Notes: generated by a model not told the origin, from the letters alone. A stretch of DNA of 64,000 bases from Maribacter algarum (ex Zhang et al. 2020) (GCF_005885635.1 NZ_VATY01000001.1:1426001-1490000); one strand, 5' to 3'. Numbered from the stretch's first letter, positions 18,566-27,938 are shown. Made by a program: numbers and translations.

Positions 18566-19288
18566 TTAGTTTTTGACTTCCCTTTCGCCTGTGTGATCCA
18601 CTCCTTGAGCGCGCTCTAAATCAATCATGGCTTTGGGTCTAAAATTGGTAATTAGGGCACGTCGGTTATTATCAGTAGAATTTCCGCGGCTATAATGTAA
18701 AGTACCTCCTTGATGAAACACACATGAACCTGGTTGAAGTTCAATAAAAACTGAGTTTTCTTCAGTTCCTTCACATTTCAAAGCCCCTTTGTTACCGATT
18801 TGAACATGGGGGAGAATAGGGGAAAGATGCGATTTAGGAGTATACCACATGCATCCATTTTCCCTATATGCATGGTCAATGGCCACCCAACAACTTGCCG
18901 CACGTTTGTCAGGCATATCTATCCAATAAGCTGCATCTTGATGCCAAGGTGTAATCGTGTTTGTGTTTGGCGCTTTGTTGATAAGCATGTCAAAATCAAG
19001 TTCAATATCATCTCCCATTAAAATTTTTGCTATTTCCAACGACTTTTGATGAATGGGTTTCTGCAATAACTCCGGAACCAGTTTACTGGGTACCATTATC
19101 TGTGTGATTTTTTCTTTTTTCTCATCGCCACCTGAAAGGTCGGAACGATACCTGGAGGCATCGATACTATTATCCAGAAACGAGTTGTACATATTGCTGT
19201 AATAGTCCACGTCCGATTTAGAAATCAAATTTTCAAACACCAAATATCCTTCTTGTTCAAAGAATAGTTTTTGTTCTTCTGATATCAT
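18566..19288 (-). CDS. Phytanoyl-CoA dioxygenase (PhyH)-family oxygenase
   Basis: This 240-residue protein has the Fe(II)/2-oxoglutarate dioxygenase facial triad: H116 and D118 in TPWHQDAAYW, and H198 in GGTLHYSRGNS, followed by the 2-oxoglutarate-binding arginine in NNRRALITNF. There is no signal peptide, so it is cytoplasmic. Bacterial PhyH proteins hydroxylate diverse substrates (sugars, halogenated or amino acids), and the substrate is unknown here. It is the first gene of the operon that continues with the SGNH esterase 11 bases away. Confidence 0.85.
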   Translation of the reverse strand: MISEEQKLFFEQEGYLVFENLISKSDVDYYSNMYNSFLDNSIDASRYRSDLSGGDEKKEKITQIMVPSKLVPELLQKPIHQKSLEIAKILMGDDIELDFDMLINKAPNTNTITPWHQDAAYWIDMPDKRAASCWVAIDHAYRENGCMWYTPKSHLSPILPHVQIGNKGALKCEGTEENSVFIELQPGSCVFHQGGTLHYSRGNSTDNNRRALITNFRPKAMIDLERAQGVDHTGEREVKN

Positions 19289-19415
19289 AGGTCTGACGTT
19301 TAATTCATATGAAAGGTAAAGAAAAATTCATTTTGAAACTTATGATTCAAAGGGTTTGTCACGATTGACGGATTATTGCTTAAATTGATGCAGCATAACC
19401 AATTAACCTTTTTCC

Positions 19416-20522
19416 ATGTCACAACTTGCAGCAAACGTTTCCAAGCGCCTTTTTTCTTTGGATGTATTTCGCGGACTAACCATGTTCTTATTAATAGCGG
19501 AAGCGGCAGGTTTTCATCACAATTTCACGGAGTTGACTGAAGGAACGGCTTTTTCAGGTCTGGCCCATCAATTACATCATCATCCTTGGAATGGACTTCG
19601 ATTCTGGGACTTAATACAGCCCTTTTTTATGTTTATCGTTGGCGTTGCGATGCCTTTTTCCCTTAGAAAGCGATTAGCTTCCGGAAGCAGGAGTGCTGCT
19701 ACGAAGCATATTCTCCGACGTTGCTTTTTACTTTTTGCCTTTGGAGTTCTATTGCATTGTGTTTATAGCCACGCCTTAGTTTGGGAGCTTTGGAACGTAT
19801 TGGTGCAATTGGCTTTCACCATTTTGATTGCCTATGCCCTAATGAACCTTCCCCATAAAGTACAGATTGCAGTTTCAATAGGTTTACTGGTTTTGACGGA
19901 GGTTCTGTATCGTGTTTATAATCCTGAAGCACCATATGCACAGGGCCATGAAAGCTTTGGTTCTTATATTGACATGTTGGTTATGAGACTTGAAAATGAC
20001 GGCTATTGGGTATTCATCAACTTTATTCCTACAGCGGCGCATACGATTTGGGGTGTGATTTGCGGACAGATTTTATTATCAAATACTCATGCTAAAGAGA
20101 AAATAAAACCCTTTTTGATTTGGGGAAGTGCTATTTTGATATTAGGCTTTGCCATGGATTGGCTCAACATAACCCCAATCATTAAAAGAATAGCCACTTC
20201 TTCGTTTACATTGGCATCAGGAGGGTTTGCAATATTAACCTTAACACTATTTTATTGGGCAATTGATGTAAAAAACAACCATTTTAAATGGCTCAAAATC
20301 TTCTCTGTAGTGGGTACAAACTCTATTTTTATTTACCTCTTTGCAGAAACAGTAGGTGTTCAATGGTTTCGCGATTTTGGAAAAATTTGGACAGAAGGGC
20401 TTTTAGCTCCATTAGGGCTTTCCGAGAATTTGATTATGGTAATCAACTCACTTTTTGTCCTGTTCATTTTCTGGTATATCACCTATTTTCTAGACAAACA
20501 CAAGGTGTATTTTAAAGTCTAA
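19416..20522 (+). CDS. HGSNAT/DUF5009-like membrane acyltransferase
   Basis: This 368-residue integral membrane protein has about ten hydrophobic helices. It opens with RLFSLDVFRGLTMFLLIAEAAG and then the HHHPWNGLRFWDLIQPFFMFIVGVAMPFS block characteristic of the heparan-alpha-glucosaminide N-acetyltransferase/DUF1624-DUF5009 family. The conserved His in this block is the proposed acetyl-carrying residue in the eukaryotic enzyme. Bacterial relatives (NagX-like) are linked to amino-sugar or polysaccharide use. It starts a + strand pair with the DUF1080 gene 18 bases downstream, both divergent from the PhyH operon. Confidence 0.82.
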   Translation: MSQLAANVSKRLFSLDVFRGLTMFLLIAEAAGFHHNFTELTEGTAFSGLAHQLHHHPWNGLRFWDLIQPFFMFIVGVAMPFSLRKRLASGSRSAATKHILRRCFLLFAFGVLLHCVYSHALVWELWNVLVQLAFTILIAYALMNLPHKVQIAVSIGLLVLTEVLYRVYNPEAPYAQGHESFGSYIDMLVMRLENDGYWVFINFIPTAAHTIWGVICGQILLSNTHAKEKIKPFLIWGSAILILGFAMDWLNITPIIKRIATSSFTLASGGFAILTLTLFYWAIDVKNNHFKWLKIFSVVGTNSIFIYLFAETVGVQWFRDFGKIWTEGLLAPLGLSENLIMVINSLFVLFIFWYITYFLDKHKVYFKV

Positions 20523-20540
20523 TCTAACCAAATCTGAGCT

Positions 20541-21407
20541 ATGAAAGCCATTAGAAATATCATTACCACGGCACTTTTACTATTAGGTACAAGTACGAAT
20601 TGCTTGGCCCAAAATGAAGATGATTGGAAAACACTTTTTAATGAAGAAAACCTTGAAGGGTGGACAACAAAAATCCACCATTATGAAGTTGGGGATAACT
20701 ATGGCGACACTTTTCGCGTAGAAGACAGTATTATTAAAGTACGTTACGATAAGTACGAAGGCGATTTTAATGACCGTTTTGCACATTTGTACTATCATAA
20801 ACCTTTTTCTTATTTCCATTTGTCTCTTGAATATCGTTTTGTCGGAGATGTGCATCCTGGCTCCCCGATTTACGTCGTAAAAAACAGTGGGGTGATGTAT
20901 CATTCAGAAGATCCTAAAAAGATGCTGAAAGAACAAAACTGGCCGATATCCGTGGAAATACAATTTTTAGCGGGAATTGAAGAAGGCAAAGAACGCCCCA
21001 CCGGAAACATGTGCTCCCCAGGCACCGATGTCGAGTTTGAAGGTAAGATTGACCCCAGGCACTGCATCAACTCCTCCTCAAAAACCTATTTCGGTGACCA
21101 ATGGGTGAAAGCAGAATTGATTGTTAGAGGCGATTCGTTGGTAACACACCTTATTAATGGAGAAACTGTGTTAGAGTATACCAGGCCCCAATTAGGTCGC
21201 ACTGGAGTGGTTAAAGGCGCGCGACCAGAGATGAATAAAAGCGGCAAATTGCTTAAAGAAGGTTTTATCGCACTTCAAAGCGAAGGTCAACCTATTGATT
21301 TCCGAAATATTAAAATCAAAAATTTAAAAGGCTGTATGAATCCTAAGGCAAAAAACTTTAAAAAACATTACATAAAAGCGGATAACAACTCCTGCGTTTA
21401 TGAATAA
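20541..21407 (+). CDS. Secreted DUF1080 (3-keto-glycoside hydrolase-like) protein
   Basis: This 288-residue protein has a signal peptide ending CLAQ. The body has the concanavalin-like DUF1080 pattern: DWKTLFNEENLEGWTTKIH, NSGVMYHSEDP, WPISVEIQFLAG, and INGETVLEYTRPQLG, ending FIALQSEGQPIDFRNIKIKNL. It carries a short C-terminal C-M-N-P-x-A-x-N-F...D-N-N-S-C-V-Y motif, a two-cysteine tail found on many Bacteroidota surface proteins. DUF1080 members act on 3-keto-glycosides after an oxidoreductase has oxidised C3, and here Gfo/Idh/MocA and other dehydrogenases lie within 10 kb. The actual substrate is unknown. Confidence 0.85.
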   Translation: MKAIRNIITTALLLLGTSTNCLAQNEDDWKTLFNEENLEGWTTKIHHYEVGDNYGDTFRVEDSIIKVRYDKYEGDFNDRFAHLYYHKPFSYFHLSLEYRFVGDVHPGSPIYVVKNSGVMYHSEDPKKMLKEQNWPISVEIQFLAGIEEGKERPTGNMCSPGTDVEFEGKIDPRHCINSSSKTYFGDQWVKAELIVRGDSLVTHLINGETVLEYTRPQLGRTGVVKGARPEMNKSGKLLKEGFIALQSEGQPIDFRNIKIKNLKGCMNPKAKNFKKHYIKADNNSCVYE

Positions 21408-21413
21408 GTCATT

Positions 21414-21800
21414 TTATTTTTCGTAAAGCTCAAGGGGCAAATCATCTGGATCACTGAAAAATGTAAATCGTTTACCTGTAAGTTCATCTGTTCGAATAGG
21501 TTCTACAGCAATATCTTTTTCCTTTAGATTTGAGATAACCACCTCAATATCATCCACTTCAAAAGCCAGATGCCGTAGACCTTGCGCTTCGGGGCGCGAT
21601 GGTCTTTTCGGCGGATTTGGAAAGGAAAACAATTCGATGATGTAATTCCCGTTTAACGCTAAATCCAATTTATAGGATTCGCGGGCAGCTCGATAGGTTT
21701 CTTTAATAACTTCCAAACCCAAAACGTTCACATAGAAATGTTTTGATTTTTCATAATCGGAACAAATGATTGCTATATGGTGTATTTTATTGAAGAGCAT
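21414..21800 (-). CDS. VOC-family (glyoxalase-like) metalloprotein
   Basis: The 128-residue protein from the ATG at 21800 (MLFNKIHHIAII) shows two beta-alpha-beta-beta-beta units of the vicinal oxygen chelate fold: HHIAIICSDYEKSKHFY, LNGNYIIELFSFP, LRHLAFEVDDIE and FFSDPDDLPLELYEK. This gives the usual H-E/H-E metal set. It resembles the small GloA2/YaeR-like group. A longer frame from 21845 would overlap the preceding SDR gene and is not preferred. The ATG follows the SDR stop by one base, so it is the third gene of the SMP-30/SDR/VOC operon. Its reaction is not known. Confidence 0.8.
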   Translation of the reverse strand: MLFNKIHHIAIICSDYEKSKHFYVNVLGLEVIKETYRAARESYKLDLALNGNYIIELFSFPNPPKRPSRPEAQGLRHLAFEVDDIEVVISNLKEKDIAVEPIRTDELTGKRFTFFSDPDDLPLELYEK

Positions 21801-21801
21801 A

Positions 21802-22581
21802 TTATAAATCCTCAGGGTATTTTCCGCCGACCGTCCATCCGCCATCTACGGGAATTGTTTGTCCATTGATATGTGAGGCATCCTCGGAGAGAAGAAAAAG
21901 AACTGTTTTAGCAATATCTTCGGGTGTTCCTACGCGTTCATTCGGATTTAATTTCCCCCAAATACCCTCATAATTAGGCTGCTCTTTCGCCGTACGCTCT
22001 GTTAAGGTCGCTCCTGGAGCCACGGTATTTACCGTGATTTTATGTTTGCCCAGCACGTAAGCCAGATTTTTGGCCATCATGCGCAGGGCTGCCTTTGTCA
22101 TACCGTAAGCCGTTAAATGTTGATAAGCCTGAATGCCAACTTGAGAAGACATGAAAACCATACTACCGCGGTCACCTCGCTTAATCATTTCTTTCGCAGC
22201 TCTTTGGGCTAAAAAGAAAGCACCTTGTAAGTTGAGGTCGATTACCTTTTGAAATGAATCTGGAGTGAATTCTAAAAAATCTCCGAAAAGCGTAATTCCA
22301 GCATTCGGAACAACGAAGTTTACCTTCCCGAAATTGGAAAGTGCGAAATCAACCATTTCATTAATTACAGATACCTTACCTGCATCACCAGCAAATGGTA
22401 AGCACATGTCAGGATCGATAAGATTGATTTTGCTTGCTGTTTGATTTGCCTTGTTGCCATCAATATCATTTAAAACAACTTTTGCACCGTTGGCAGCCAA
22501 AAGTTGAGCCACAGCATAACCAATGCCTTCACCTGCACCGGTTACGATTGCGACCTTATCTTTTATTCCCTTGTAAGACAT
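21802..22581 (-). CDS. Short-chain dehydrogenase/reductase
   Basis: This 259-residue classical SDR has the TGAGEGIG cofactor motif, the NAG motif (VVPNAGIT), a catalytic Ser in MSSQVGIQ, Y-x-x-x-K as A-Y-G-M-T-K-A, and a C-terminal INGQTIPVDGGWT. Use of Asp after the second strand (VVLNDIDGN) suggests NAD preference. The ATG at 22581 shares its A with the TGA stop of the SMP-30 gene (TGATG), so the two are translationally coupled; the TTG codon just before it is not the start. With the lactonase it could oxidise a sugar to a lactone and hydrolyse it. Confidence 0.9.
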   Translation of the reverse strand: MSYKGIKDKVAIVTGAGEGIGYAVAQLLAANGAKVVLNDIDGNKANQTASKINLIDPDMCLPFAGDAGKVSVINEMVDFALSNFGKVNFVVPNAGITLFGDFLEFTPDSFQKVIDLNLQGAFFLAQRAAKEMIKRGDRGSMVFMSSQVGIQAYQHLTAYGMTKAALRMMAKNLAYVLGKHKITVNTVAPGATLTERTAKEQPNYEGIWGKLNPNERVGTPEDIAKTVLFLLSEDASHINGQTIPVDGGWTVGGKYPEDL

Positions 22582-23471
22582 CAATTTTTAAAATAGGTTA
22601 TTTGTTTTCCCACTACTTTTGCGCGGTATGTGAATAATCCACCGCTAAGCGGGAATTTCTTGACTTGCTCATCACTTAAGCCGCTTCTTGCAGTTGTAAT
22701 ATACAAAGTCTTAAAATCTTCTCCACCAAAACAACAAGATGTTACATGCGGTACAGAGACATTAATTTGTTCCATCACCTGACCGGTTTTTGGGTTCCAA
22801 CGACGAACACAACTCCCCCCCCAATGAGCAATCCAAAGCATGTCTTCAGTGTCTATGCACATTCCATCGGGCAAGCCAAAACTCTCAGGAATTTTAATTG
22901 TAATCTCATTATTGGAGAGTTGACTAGTAACCACATTAAAATTATAGGAGCGGATTTGATGTGTGGGAGAATCTATAAAATAGAATTTTTTATGGTCGGA
23001 TGTCCAAGCCATTCCATTCGAAATGGTGGTTTTTGGAATTTTGATTGAGGTTTCAAAATTTGGAGCTACACAGTACAGATTTCCTGTTTTTTGAATGAAT
23101 TTTTTATGCATACTACCAATCCAGAAATCTCCATTCGGACCTACTTTACCATCATTAAAGCGCATCGACGAATCATTATTTTCAAGTAAGTAATGCCGGA
23201 TTAATTTTCCCTTTTCCAAATCGAAAGTCGCCAATCCCGATTCCAAAGCCAACAGCATTTTTCCAGATGTTGTTGGAACTGCAGCACCTATCATTTCATC
23301 AAAGGCCCATTCTTGATTTTTTCCGTTTGATGGATTGTGTGAATGTAATTTACATGCTTCGATATCAACCCAAAATAACTGTTGTTTTTTCCAATCCCAA
23401 ACCGGTCCTTCGCCTAAGGTCGCTTTGGCATTGAGCAGTAAATTAGCTTTATTGAAAATAATTTTAGACAT
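22581..23471 (-). CDS. SMP-30/gluconolactonase-family lactonase
   Basis: This 296-residue six-bladed propeller has the metal-binding glutamate in TLGEGPVWDW near residue 18, NDGKVGPNGDFWIGSM, TISNGMAWTSDHKKFYFIDS and GLPDGMCIDTEDMLWIAHWGG. These blocks supply the E/N/N/D divalent-metal site of SMP-30 and gluconolactonases. It is cytoplasmic. It is first in an operon with the SDR and VOC genes, a dehydrogenase-plus-lactonase pair seen in non-phosphorylating oxidation of sugars such as rhamnose or fucose. The particular sugar is not determined. No dehydratase or aldolase of such a pathway is in the window. Confidence 0.88.
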   Translation of the reverse strand: MSKIIFNKANLLLNAKATLGEGPVWDWKKQQLFWVDIEACKLHSHNPSNGKNQEWAFDEMIGAAVPTTSGKMLLALESGLATFDLEKGKLIRHYLLENNDSSMRFNDGKVGPNGDFWIGSMHKKFIQKTGNLYCVAPNFETSIKIPKTTISNGMAWTSDHKKFYFIDSPTHQIRSYNFNVVTSQLSNNEITIKIPESFGLPDGMCIDTEDMLWIAHWGGSCVRRWNPKTGQVMEQINVSVPHVTSCCFGGEDFKTLYITTARSGLSDEQVKKFPLSGGLFTYRAKVVGKQITYFKN

Positions 23472-23507
23472 TATGGCATCATATATTGACTACTTAAAGA
23501 TAAGATT

Positions 23508-24044
23508 ATGAAAAAGGTTTTTACCATACTATTAGCAGTTTGTTGTGTACAAATAGCATCTTCTCAAAATGACACAATCCCCAAAACAGCATTTACGAAA
23601 ATGTACCTGCCTGTTTGGATTGAAGCAACTGAACATTGCATGGATGTTGCGAAAGCAATGCCTGAAGAAAAATACGGCTATAAACCCACTGAGGTTAGTA
23701 AAACTTTTGCCGAACAAATGGTGCATATTGCCGCTGCAAACAAGTTGATTACTAATAGATATGTTTTAGGAATGGATGTTAAACCAAATACACCCGACGC
23801 TTCCAAATTTACAAAGGTTGAAATCTTAGAAATGATGATGGAAAGTTTTGAGTATACAAAACAAATAATCATGACAGTGGAACAAGAACAGTTAGATGAG
23901 ACTTGTAAGATGTATCATAGTGGAAACATAGTAAGTCGGGCATTTGCACTTTTTTTTACGCAAGACCATTTGGCAAATCATCGCGCGAAGTCGAATCTTT
24001 ATTTGCGAATGAATGGCGTTGAGCCACCCGAGTATACGTGGTAA
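23508..24044 (+). CDS. Secreted DinB-family protein
   Basis: This 178-residue protein has a signal peptide ending IASSQ. It has the helical DinB bundle with ligand histidines at the expected three positions (E-H-C in IEATEHCMD, H in AEQMVHIAAAN, H in FTQDHLANHRAKSNLYLRM). It is divergent from the SMP-30 operon by 36 bases and convergent with the S41 peptidase, whose stop is two bases beyond its own. It shares overall plan but not close sequence with the secreted DinB at 8867. The reaction is unknown. Confidence 0.78.
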   Translation: MKKVFTILLAVCCVQIASSQNDTIPKTAFTKMYLPVWIEATEHCMDVAKAMPEEKYGYKPTEVSKTFAEQMVHIAAANKLITNRYVLGMDVKPNTPDASKFTKVEILEMMMESFEYTKQIIMTVEQEQLDETCKMYHSGNIVSRAFALFFTQDHLANHRAKSNLYLRMNGVEPPEYTW

Positions 24045-24046
24045 AT

Positions 24047-25675
24047 TTATTTTAAAATCCCTTCGTATTTCGAGGTATTTCCTAAAAGCTCTGTTGCCGC
24101 TAAGATTGCGTCATCGTTTTTCAAATAGTATTCGAAAAGTCCCTCGCGATAGAAATAGCGCTTTACGATTTCATCTTCTAACTTGCTCTGAATTTCTTTT
24201 TGATGGGTTGTTAAAGCAGCAGTTTTACTTTTTTCAATATCCAACAGTAGCGTTTTGAAATCTTGTTCCACAGCTGCATTGAAGATGACATCTTCTTTGT
24301 TGGTCATTGCCTCTTTAATGGATTTTTCGGTTTTCGTTTCAAATGAGAAATCACTTTGTGAAACGAAGGTTTTGAAATTTTGAAAATCGGTGTCCGAAAA
24401 ATTGAAATCACTAATTTCAGTGATTTTGTTTTCGTAATAGTAATTGGTGGCAAAATCAAATATCACGTTGTTGTTCAACAGAGCTGTAGTTAGTGGATTG
24501 GCTTTAACGGCTTCAACTTCGATATCAGGTAATACTCCACCACCATCTTCAACTTTTCTTCCGTTTCTAGTTGTGAATTCGTTAAAAGTTGTATTGCGAA
24601 CTGCGTTGTTGTTTTCGTCTCTGTTCCAATAATCTAAAGATTGAATACATCTTCCTGAGGGCGTAAAATATCTTGAGATAGTAACTTTTAATTGAGTTCC
24701 ATAGGTCAACCGAAGAGGTCGTTGAACTAGGCCTTTTCCAAAACTCCGAGCTCCCATTACCACGGCGCGGTCCAAATCTTGCAAACTTCCAGAAACGATT
24801 TCACTAGCCGAAGCACTGCTTCCGTTAACCAAAACTACTAATGGAATTTCAGTATCAACAGCTTTATTCTTGGTTTTGTATTCACGATTGAATTTTTTGA
24901 CCTTTGATTTTGTGGTTACGATAAGTTCGCCTTTATCGATAAACAGGTTGGTAACATTGATAGCTTCAGAAAGCAATCCGCCAGGGTTGCCACGAAGGTC
25001 TAAGATGATTTTTTCAGCACCCTTCCCTTTTAAATCAACAAGAGCCGCTTTAGTTTGATTTGAAGCTTTTGCGTTGAACTTGGCCAAAACAATGTATCCA
25101 GTTTTGTCGTCCACCATTTTATAAAAAGGAACGGCATCAACCTCAACACCAGCTCTAGTAATCGTTGCCGTTTTGGCTTCGCCCTGCCTTTTGAATGTTA
25201 CTTTGACAGATGTGTTGTTTGCACCTTTTAAAAGCTCGCTTCCGTTGTCGTCGAAATCGGCAATGTGGATGTCTCCAATTTTTACAATTTCATCACCAGC
25301 CTTAAGTCCTGCTTTGTCCGCAGGATAATCTTTATACGGTTCGATAATCACTAATTTGTCTTTGTACGAACGGACTGTTGCGCCAATTCCGGAGTATTCT
25401 CCAGCATTGTTTATTTTGTATGCCTCAACATCCTGTTCGTTTAAGAACTTCGTATAAGGGTCCAACTCATCGAGCATATTTTTTATAGCGGTATCCATCA
25501 ATTCAGCTGGATTGGTCTCATCTACATAATTCATATTCAATTCCTTGAACAGCGTCGTGAAAATTTCGATTTGCTTGGCAATTTCGAAGAAGTCTCCTTT
25601 AAAACTACTTCCGGTTATCAATATCACTATTGCGAAAACGGGAATTATGACTTTCTTTTTGAGCAATTTATTCAT
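24047..25675 (-). CDS. S41 C-terminal processing peptidase
   Basis: This 542-residue protein has an N-terminal membrane anchor (residues 8-25). A PDZ domain occupies about 85-170 (GIGATVRSYKDKLVIIEPY, KAGLKAGDEIVKIGD). The S41 catalytic core follows, with LDLRGNPGGLLSEAI, nucleophile in VNGSSASASEIVSG (about residue 289-291) and general-base Lys314 in ARSFGKGLVQ. A C-terminal ~150-residue helical region is typical of Bacteroidota CtpA. It processes or degrades periplasmic proteins. Its start overlaps rnpA by eight bases, a linkage common in Flavobacteriia, so it is co-transcribed with rnpA. Confidence 0.92.
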   Translation of the reverse strand: MNKLLKKKVIIPVFAIVILITGSSFKGDFFEIAKQIEIFTTLFKELNMNYVDETNPAELMDTAIKNMLDELDPYTKFLNEQDVEAYKINNAGEYSGIGATVRSYKDKLVIIEPYKDYPADKAGLKAGDEIVKIGDIHIADFDDNGSELLKGANNTSVKVTFKRQGEAKTATITRAGVEVDAVPFYKMVDDKTGYIVLAKFNAKASNQTKAALVDLKGKGAEKIILDLRGNPGGLLSEAINVTNLFIDKGELIVTTKSKVKKFNREYKTKNKAVDTEIPLVVLVNGSSASASEIVSGSLQDLDRAVVMGARSFGKGLVQRPLRLTYGTQLKVTISRYFTPSGRCIQSLDYWNRDENNNAVRNTTFNEFTTRNGRKVEDGGGVLPDIEVEAVKANPLTTALLNNNVIFDFATNYYYENKITEISDFNFSDTDFQNFKTFVSQSDFSFETKTEKSIKEAMTNKEDVIFNAAVEQDFKTLLLDIEKSKTAALTTHQKEIQSKLEDEIVKRYFYREGLFEYYLKNDDAILAATELLGNTSKYEGILK

Positions 25676-26045
25676 CTTCGATTTTCTTTTTGAATTTATG
25701 AAGTGCTGCCTTCAAATTTTTCTCCACAAGAGAGTAATCAGGCATCTCTTTACCAAGGTATAAAAATAGAAACGCAAAAGAGCCCTTACTATTGTTAAAA
25801 ACAAGTGCTTTGTTTAGCCGATAACTTTCACGCATCAAACGTTTGATGCGGTTGCGTTTTACGGCACTTTTGAAGTTTTTCTTTGGAACCGTAAATCCGG
25901 CCTGAACAGGAACATCAAAAGGAAGTTCAGTTTTTAGGTAAATGAGTTTTATAGGATAGTTTGATACACTTTTCCCTTCAACAAAAAGCTGGTCAATTAA
26001 CTTTTTACTTTTGAGTTTTTCTTTTTTTGGGAAGGATAATCCCAT
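25668..26045 (-). CDS. rnpA: Ribonuclease P protein component
   Basis: This 125-residue basic protein begins with an F-P-K-K-E-K-L-type N-terminus and carries the RNase P signature in FTVPKKNFKSAVKRNRIKRLMRESYRLNK (about residues 50-85), the RNR motif being the P RNA-contact helix. It binds the catalytic RNA in tRNA 5' maturation. It lies three bases after the M1 peptidase gene and overlaps the S41 gene by eight, and no rpmH is adjacent, so here it is embedded in a protease operon. Confidence 0.95.
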   Translation of the reverse strand: MGLSFPKKEKLKSKKLIDQLFVEGKSVSNYPIKLIYLKTELPFDVPVQAGFTVPKKNFKSAVKRNRIKRLMRESYRLNKALVFNNSKGSFAFLFLYLGKEMPDYSLVEKNLKAALHKFKKKIEDE

Positions 26046-26048
26046 GCG

Positions 26049-27932
26049 CTAATTCTTCGGCATTGGCGTCGGCTGCCAAATATTATTATTTTGATTCACA
26101 TCCGCCATCAATTGAGATGGGTCAATCATAATCGCTTTAATATCTTCTAAAGGACGATCCACACTAAAACCATAGGATGGATTTGCCCAAGCCCAATCTT
26201 CTAAAACGGTTCTTTTCAACTGTGAATATGGATTCTCCTTTTCACCACGCATCATTCGCAAAGGAGCATAAAAGGTTTCTTGAGTTCCATCATTATAAAC
26301 GACTAAAACATCTATGGGCATTGGCATTAATCCTAGACGCTCCATGCTGATTTTTGTTTTTTCTCCATCCGCAACCACTTCTTTGATTCCGTAATCGATG
26401 GTATTAGTGGTTTGCGTCCAATCCATTAAATACCAGTCTAATTCCATTCCTGAAACCTTCTCCGCACTTCTCTTAATATCATTGGGTACAGGATGCTTAA
26501 ATTTGAAATCAGTGTAATACTTTTGAAGGGCTTCCATAAGCTTATCTTGGCCAATAACATACCCCAATTGAGACAAAAAGACAGATCCTTTACTATACGC
26601 GGAACTACCATAGGGTCTATTTGATTCATAACGATCAGCATGTGTCGTTTGAGGTTGTTCGTTACCTGAAGCCACTAAATTGAAATAGCTATTGTAAGAC
26701 CTTTCGAAAGGGTTTCTTTTGTTCTGTTCCCGAATTTCATTGCTGCAAAGGGCAGAAACAAAAGAGGTAAATCCTTCATCCATCCATTCGTGCTTGGCTT
26801 CGTTGGTCGCTAAAATATGTTGGAACCATGAGTGCGCAAGTTCATGAATCATAGTGCCAATGACACTTCCAGACTTATCACCGCCAGTGATTAGAGTCGC
26901 CATGGCATATTCCATTCCACCATCACCACCTTGAATAACAGAGTATTGTTTGTACGGATACTCTCCAATATTCTTATTGAAAAAACGCATCGCCTTTTCT
27001 GTCAAGGGCTGTACTTTGGTCCATGTATCCCTGTAAATAGAGTCATTTTTATAAAGGAAATGCAGTGTTGGCCCATCTTCCATTTGCAAGGTGTCATGAA
27101 CATATTCAGGGTCTGCAGCCCACATAAAATCATGTACCATCGGCGCTTTAAAATGCCATGTTAAGGTCTTGCCTCTTTGCTTTTTCACTTTCGTGCCTGG
27201 TACTTCATAACCATGACCTATTTCTTGAGGGTTTTGAAGATACCCTGTTCCACCAACAATATAGTTTTTATCGATGGTCAATTTTACATCGAAATCACCC
27301 CAAACTCCGTGAAATTCACGGGCTATGTAGGGGTCTGCATGCCAACCTTCAAAATCATATTCCGCTAACTTAGGATACCATTGACTCATAGAAAGTGCAA
27401 CACCATCTTTGTTGTTTCGCCCTGAACGTCGAATTTGAACGGGCACTTGACCTTTGAATTCCATATCAAAAGTGGTTTTGGCACCAGCAGGAATTGGTTT
27501 TACTAAGTCAACTACCAAAACAGTGCCTTCCTCATTGAACTTAACATCTTGGCCATCTTGTTTTAATGATATAGGATGTAAATAACCAATTTCAGTTTCG
27601 GTAAGAGAAGCAATTCGACTTTTCTTTTCAGGAGTTGTCATTCTTCCATCAGGGTCAGCTATATTTTGGAGTCGCATATCCATTTCACTACCAGGCTGAA
27701 AAGCGTTGAAATATAAATGATAATAAACGCGTGTTATTTCATCTGGAGAATTATTGGTGTACACTAATTTTTGGGTTCCTGTATATTGGAAGTTCTCAAC
27801 GTTCATATCGACTTCCATGGAATAGTCCACATGCTGTTGCCAATAATTGGAAGTGTTTTGAGCCTCAACTTGCCCAATAAACCCAAAGAAAATTAGACAG
27901 AGAATACGAGAATTTAATTTTTTATACTGCAT
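26049..27932 (-). CDS. M1-family zinc aminopeptidase, secreted
   Basis: This 627-residue protein has a signal peptide ending QVEAQ. An N-terminal beta-sandwich runs to about residue 220. The gluzincin site is H363-E-L-A-H367 and E386 in WMDEGFTSF, 18 residues on. A GGMEY substrate-recognition motif sits at 338-342 in place of the canonical GAMEN. A C-terminal armadillo-like region is short. The enzyme would trim N-terminal residues from peptides in the periplasm or medium. It lies six bases after the S8 protease gene and three before rnpA, which supports a common transcript. Confidence 0.9.
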   Translation of the reverse strand: MQYKKLNSRILCLIFFGFIGQVEAQNTSNYWQQHVDYSMEVDMNVENFQYTGTQKLVYTNNSPDEITRVYYHLYFNAFQPGSEMDMRLQNIADPDGRMTTPEKKSRIASLTETEIGYLHPISLKQDGQDVKFNEEGTVLVVDLVKPIPAGAKTTFDMEFKGQVPVQIRRSGRNNKDGVALSMSQWYPKLAEYDFEGWHADPYIAREFHGVWGDFDVKLTIDKNYIVGGTGYLQNPQEIGHGYEVPGTKVKKQRGKTLTWHFKAPMVHDFMWAADPEYVHDTLQMEDGPTLHFLYKNDSIYRDTWTKVQPLTEKAMRFFNKNIGEYPYKQYSVIQGGDGGMEYAMATLITGGDKSGSVIGTMIHELAHSWFQHILATNEAKHEWMDEGFTSFVSALCSNEIREQNKRNPFERSYNSYFNLVASGNEQPQTTHADRYESNRPYGSSAYSKGSVFLSQLGYVIGQDKLMEALQKYYTDFKFKHPVPNDIKRSAEKVSGMELDWYLMDWTQTTNTIDYGIKEVVADGEKTKISMERLGLMPMPIDVLVVYNDGTQETFYAPLRMMRGEKENPYSQLKRTVLEDWAWANPSYGFSVDRPLEDIKAIMIDPSQLMADVNQNNNIWQPTPMPKN

Positions 27933-27938
27933 GGTATA

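Noticed and set aside
21801-21845. Longer start of the VOC gene
   Set aside because: It would overlap the SDR gene and its added residues do not fit the VOC fold; the ATG at 21800 is better.
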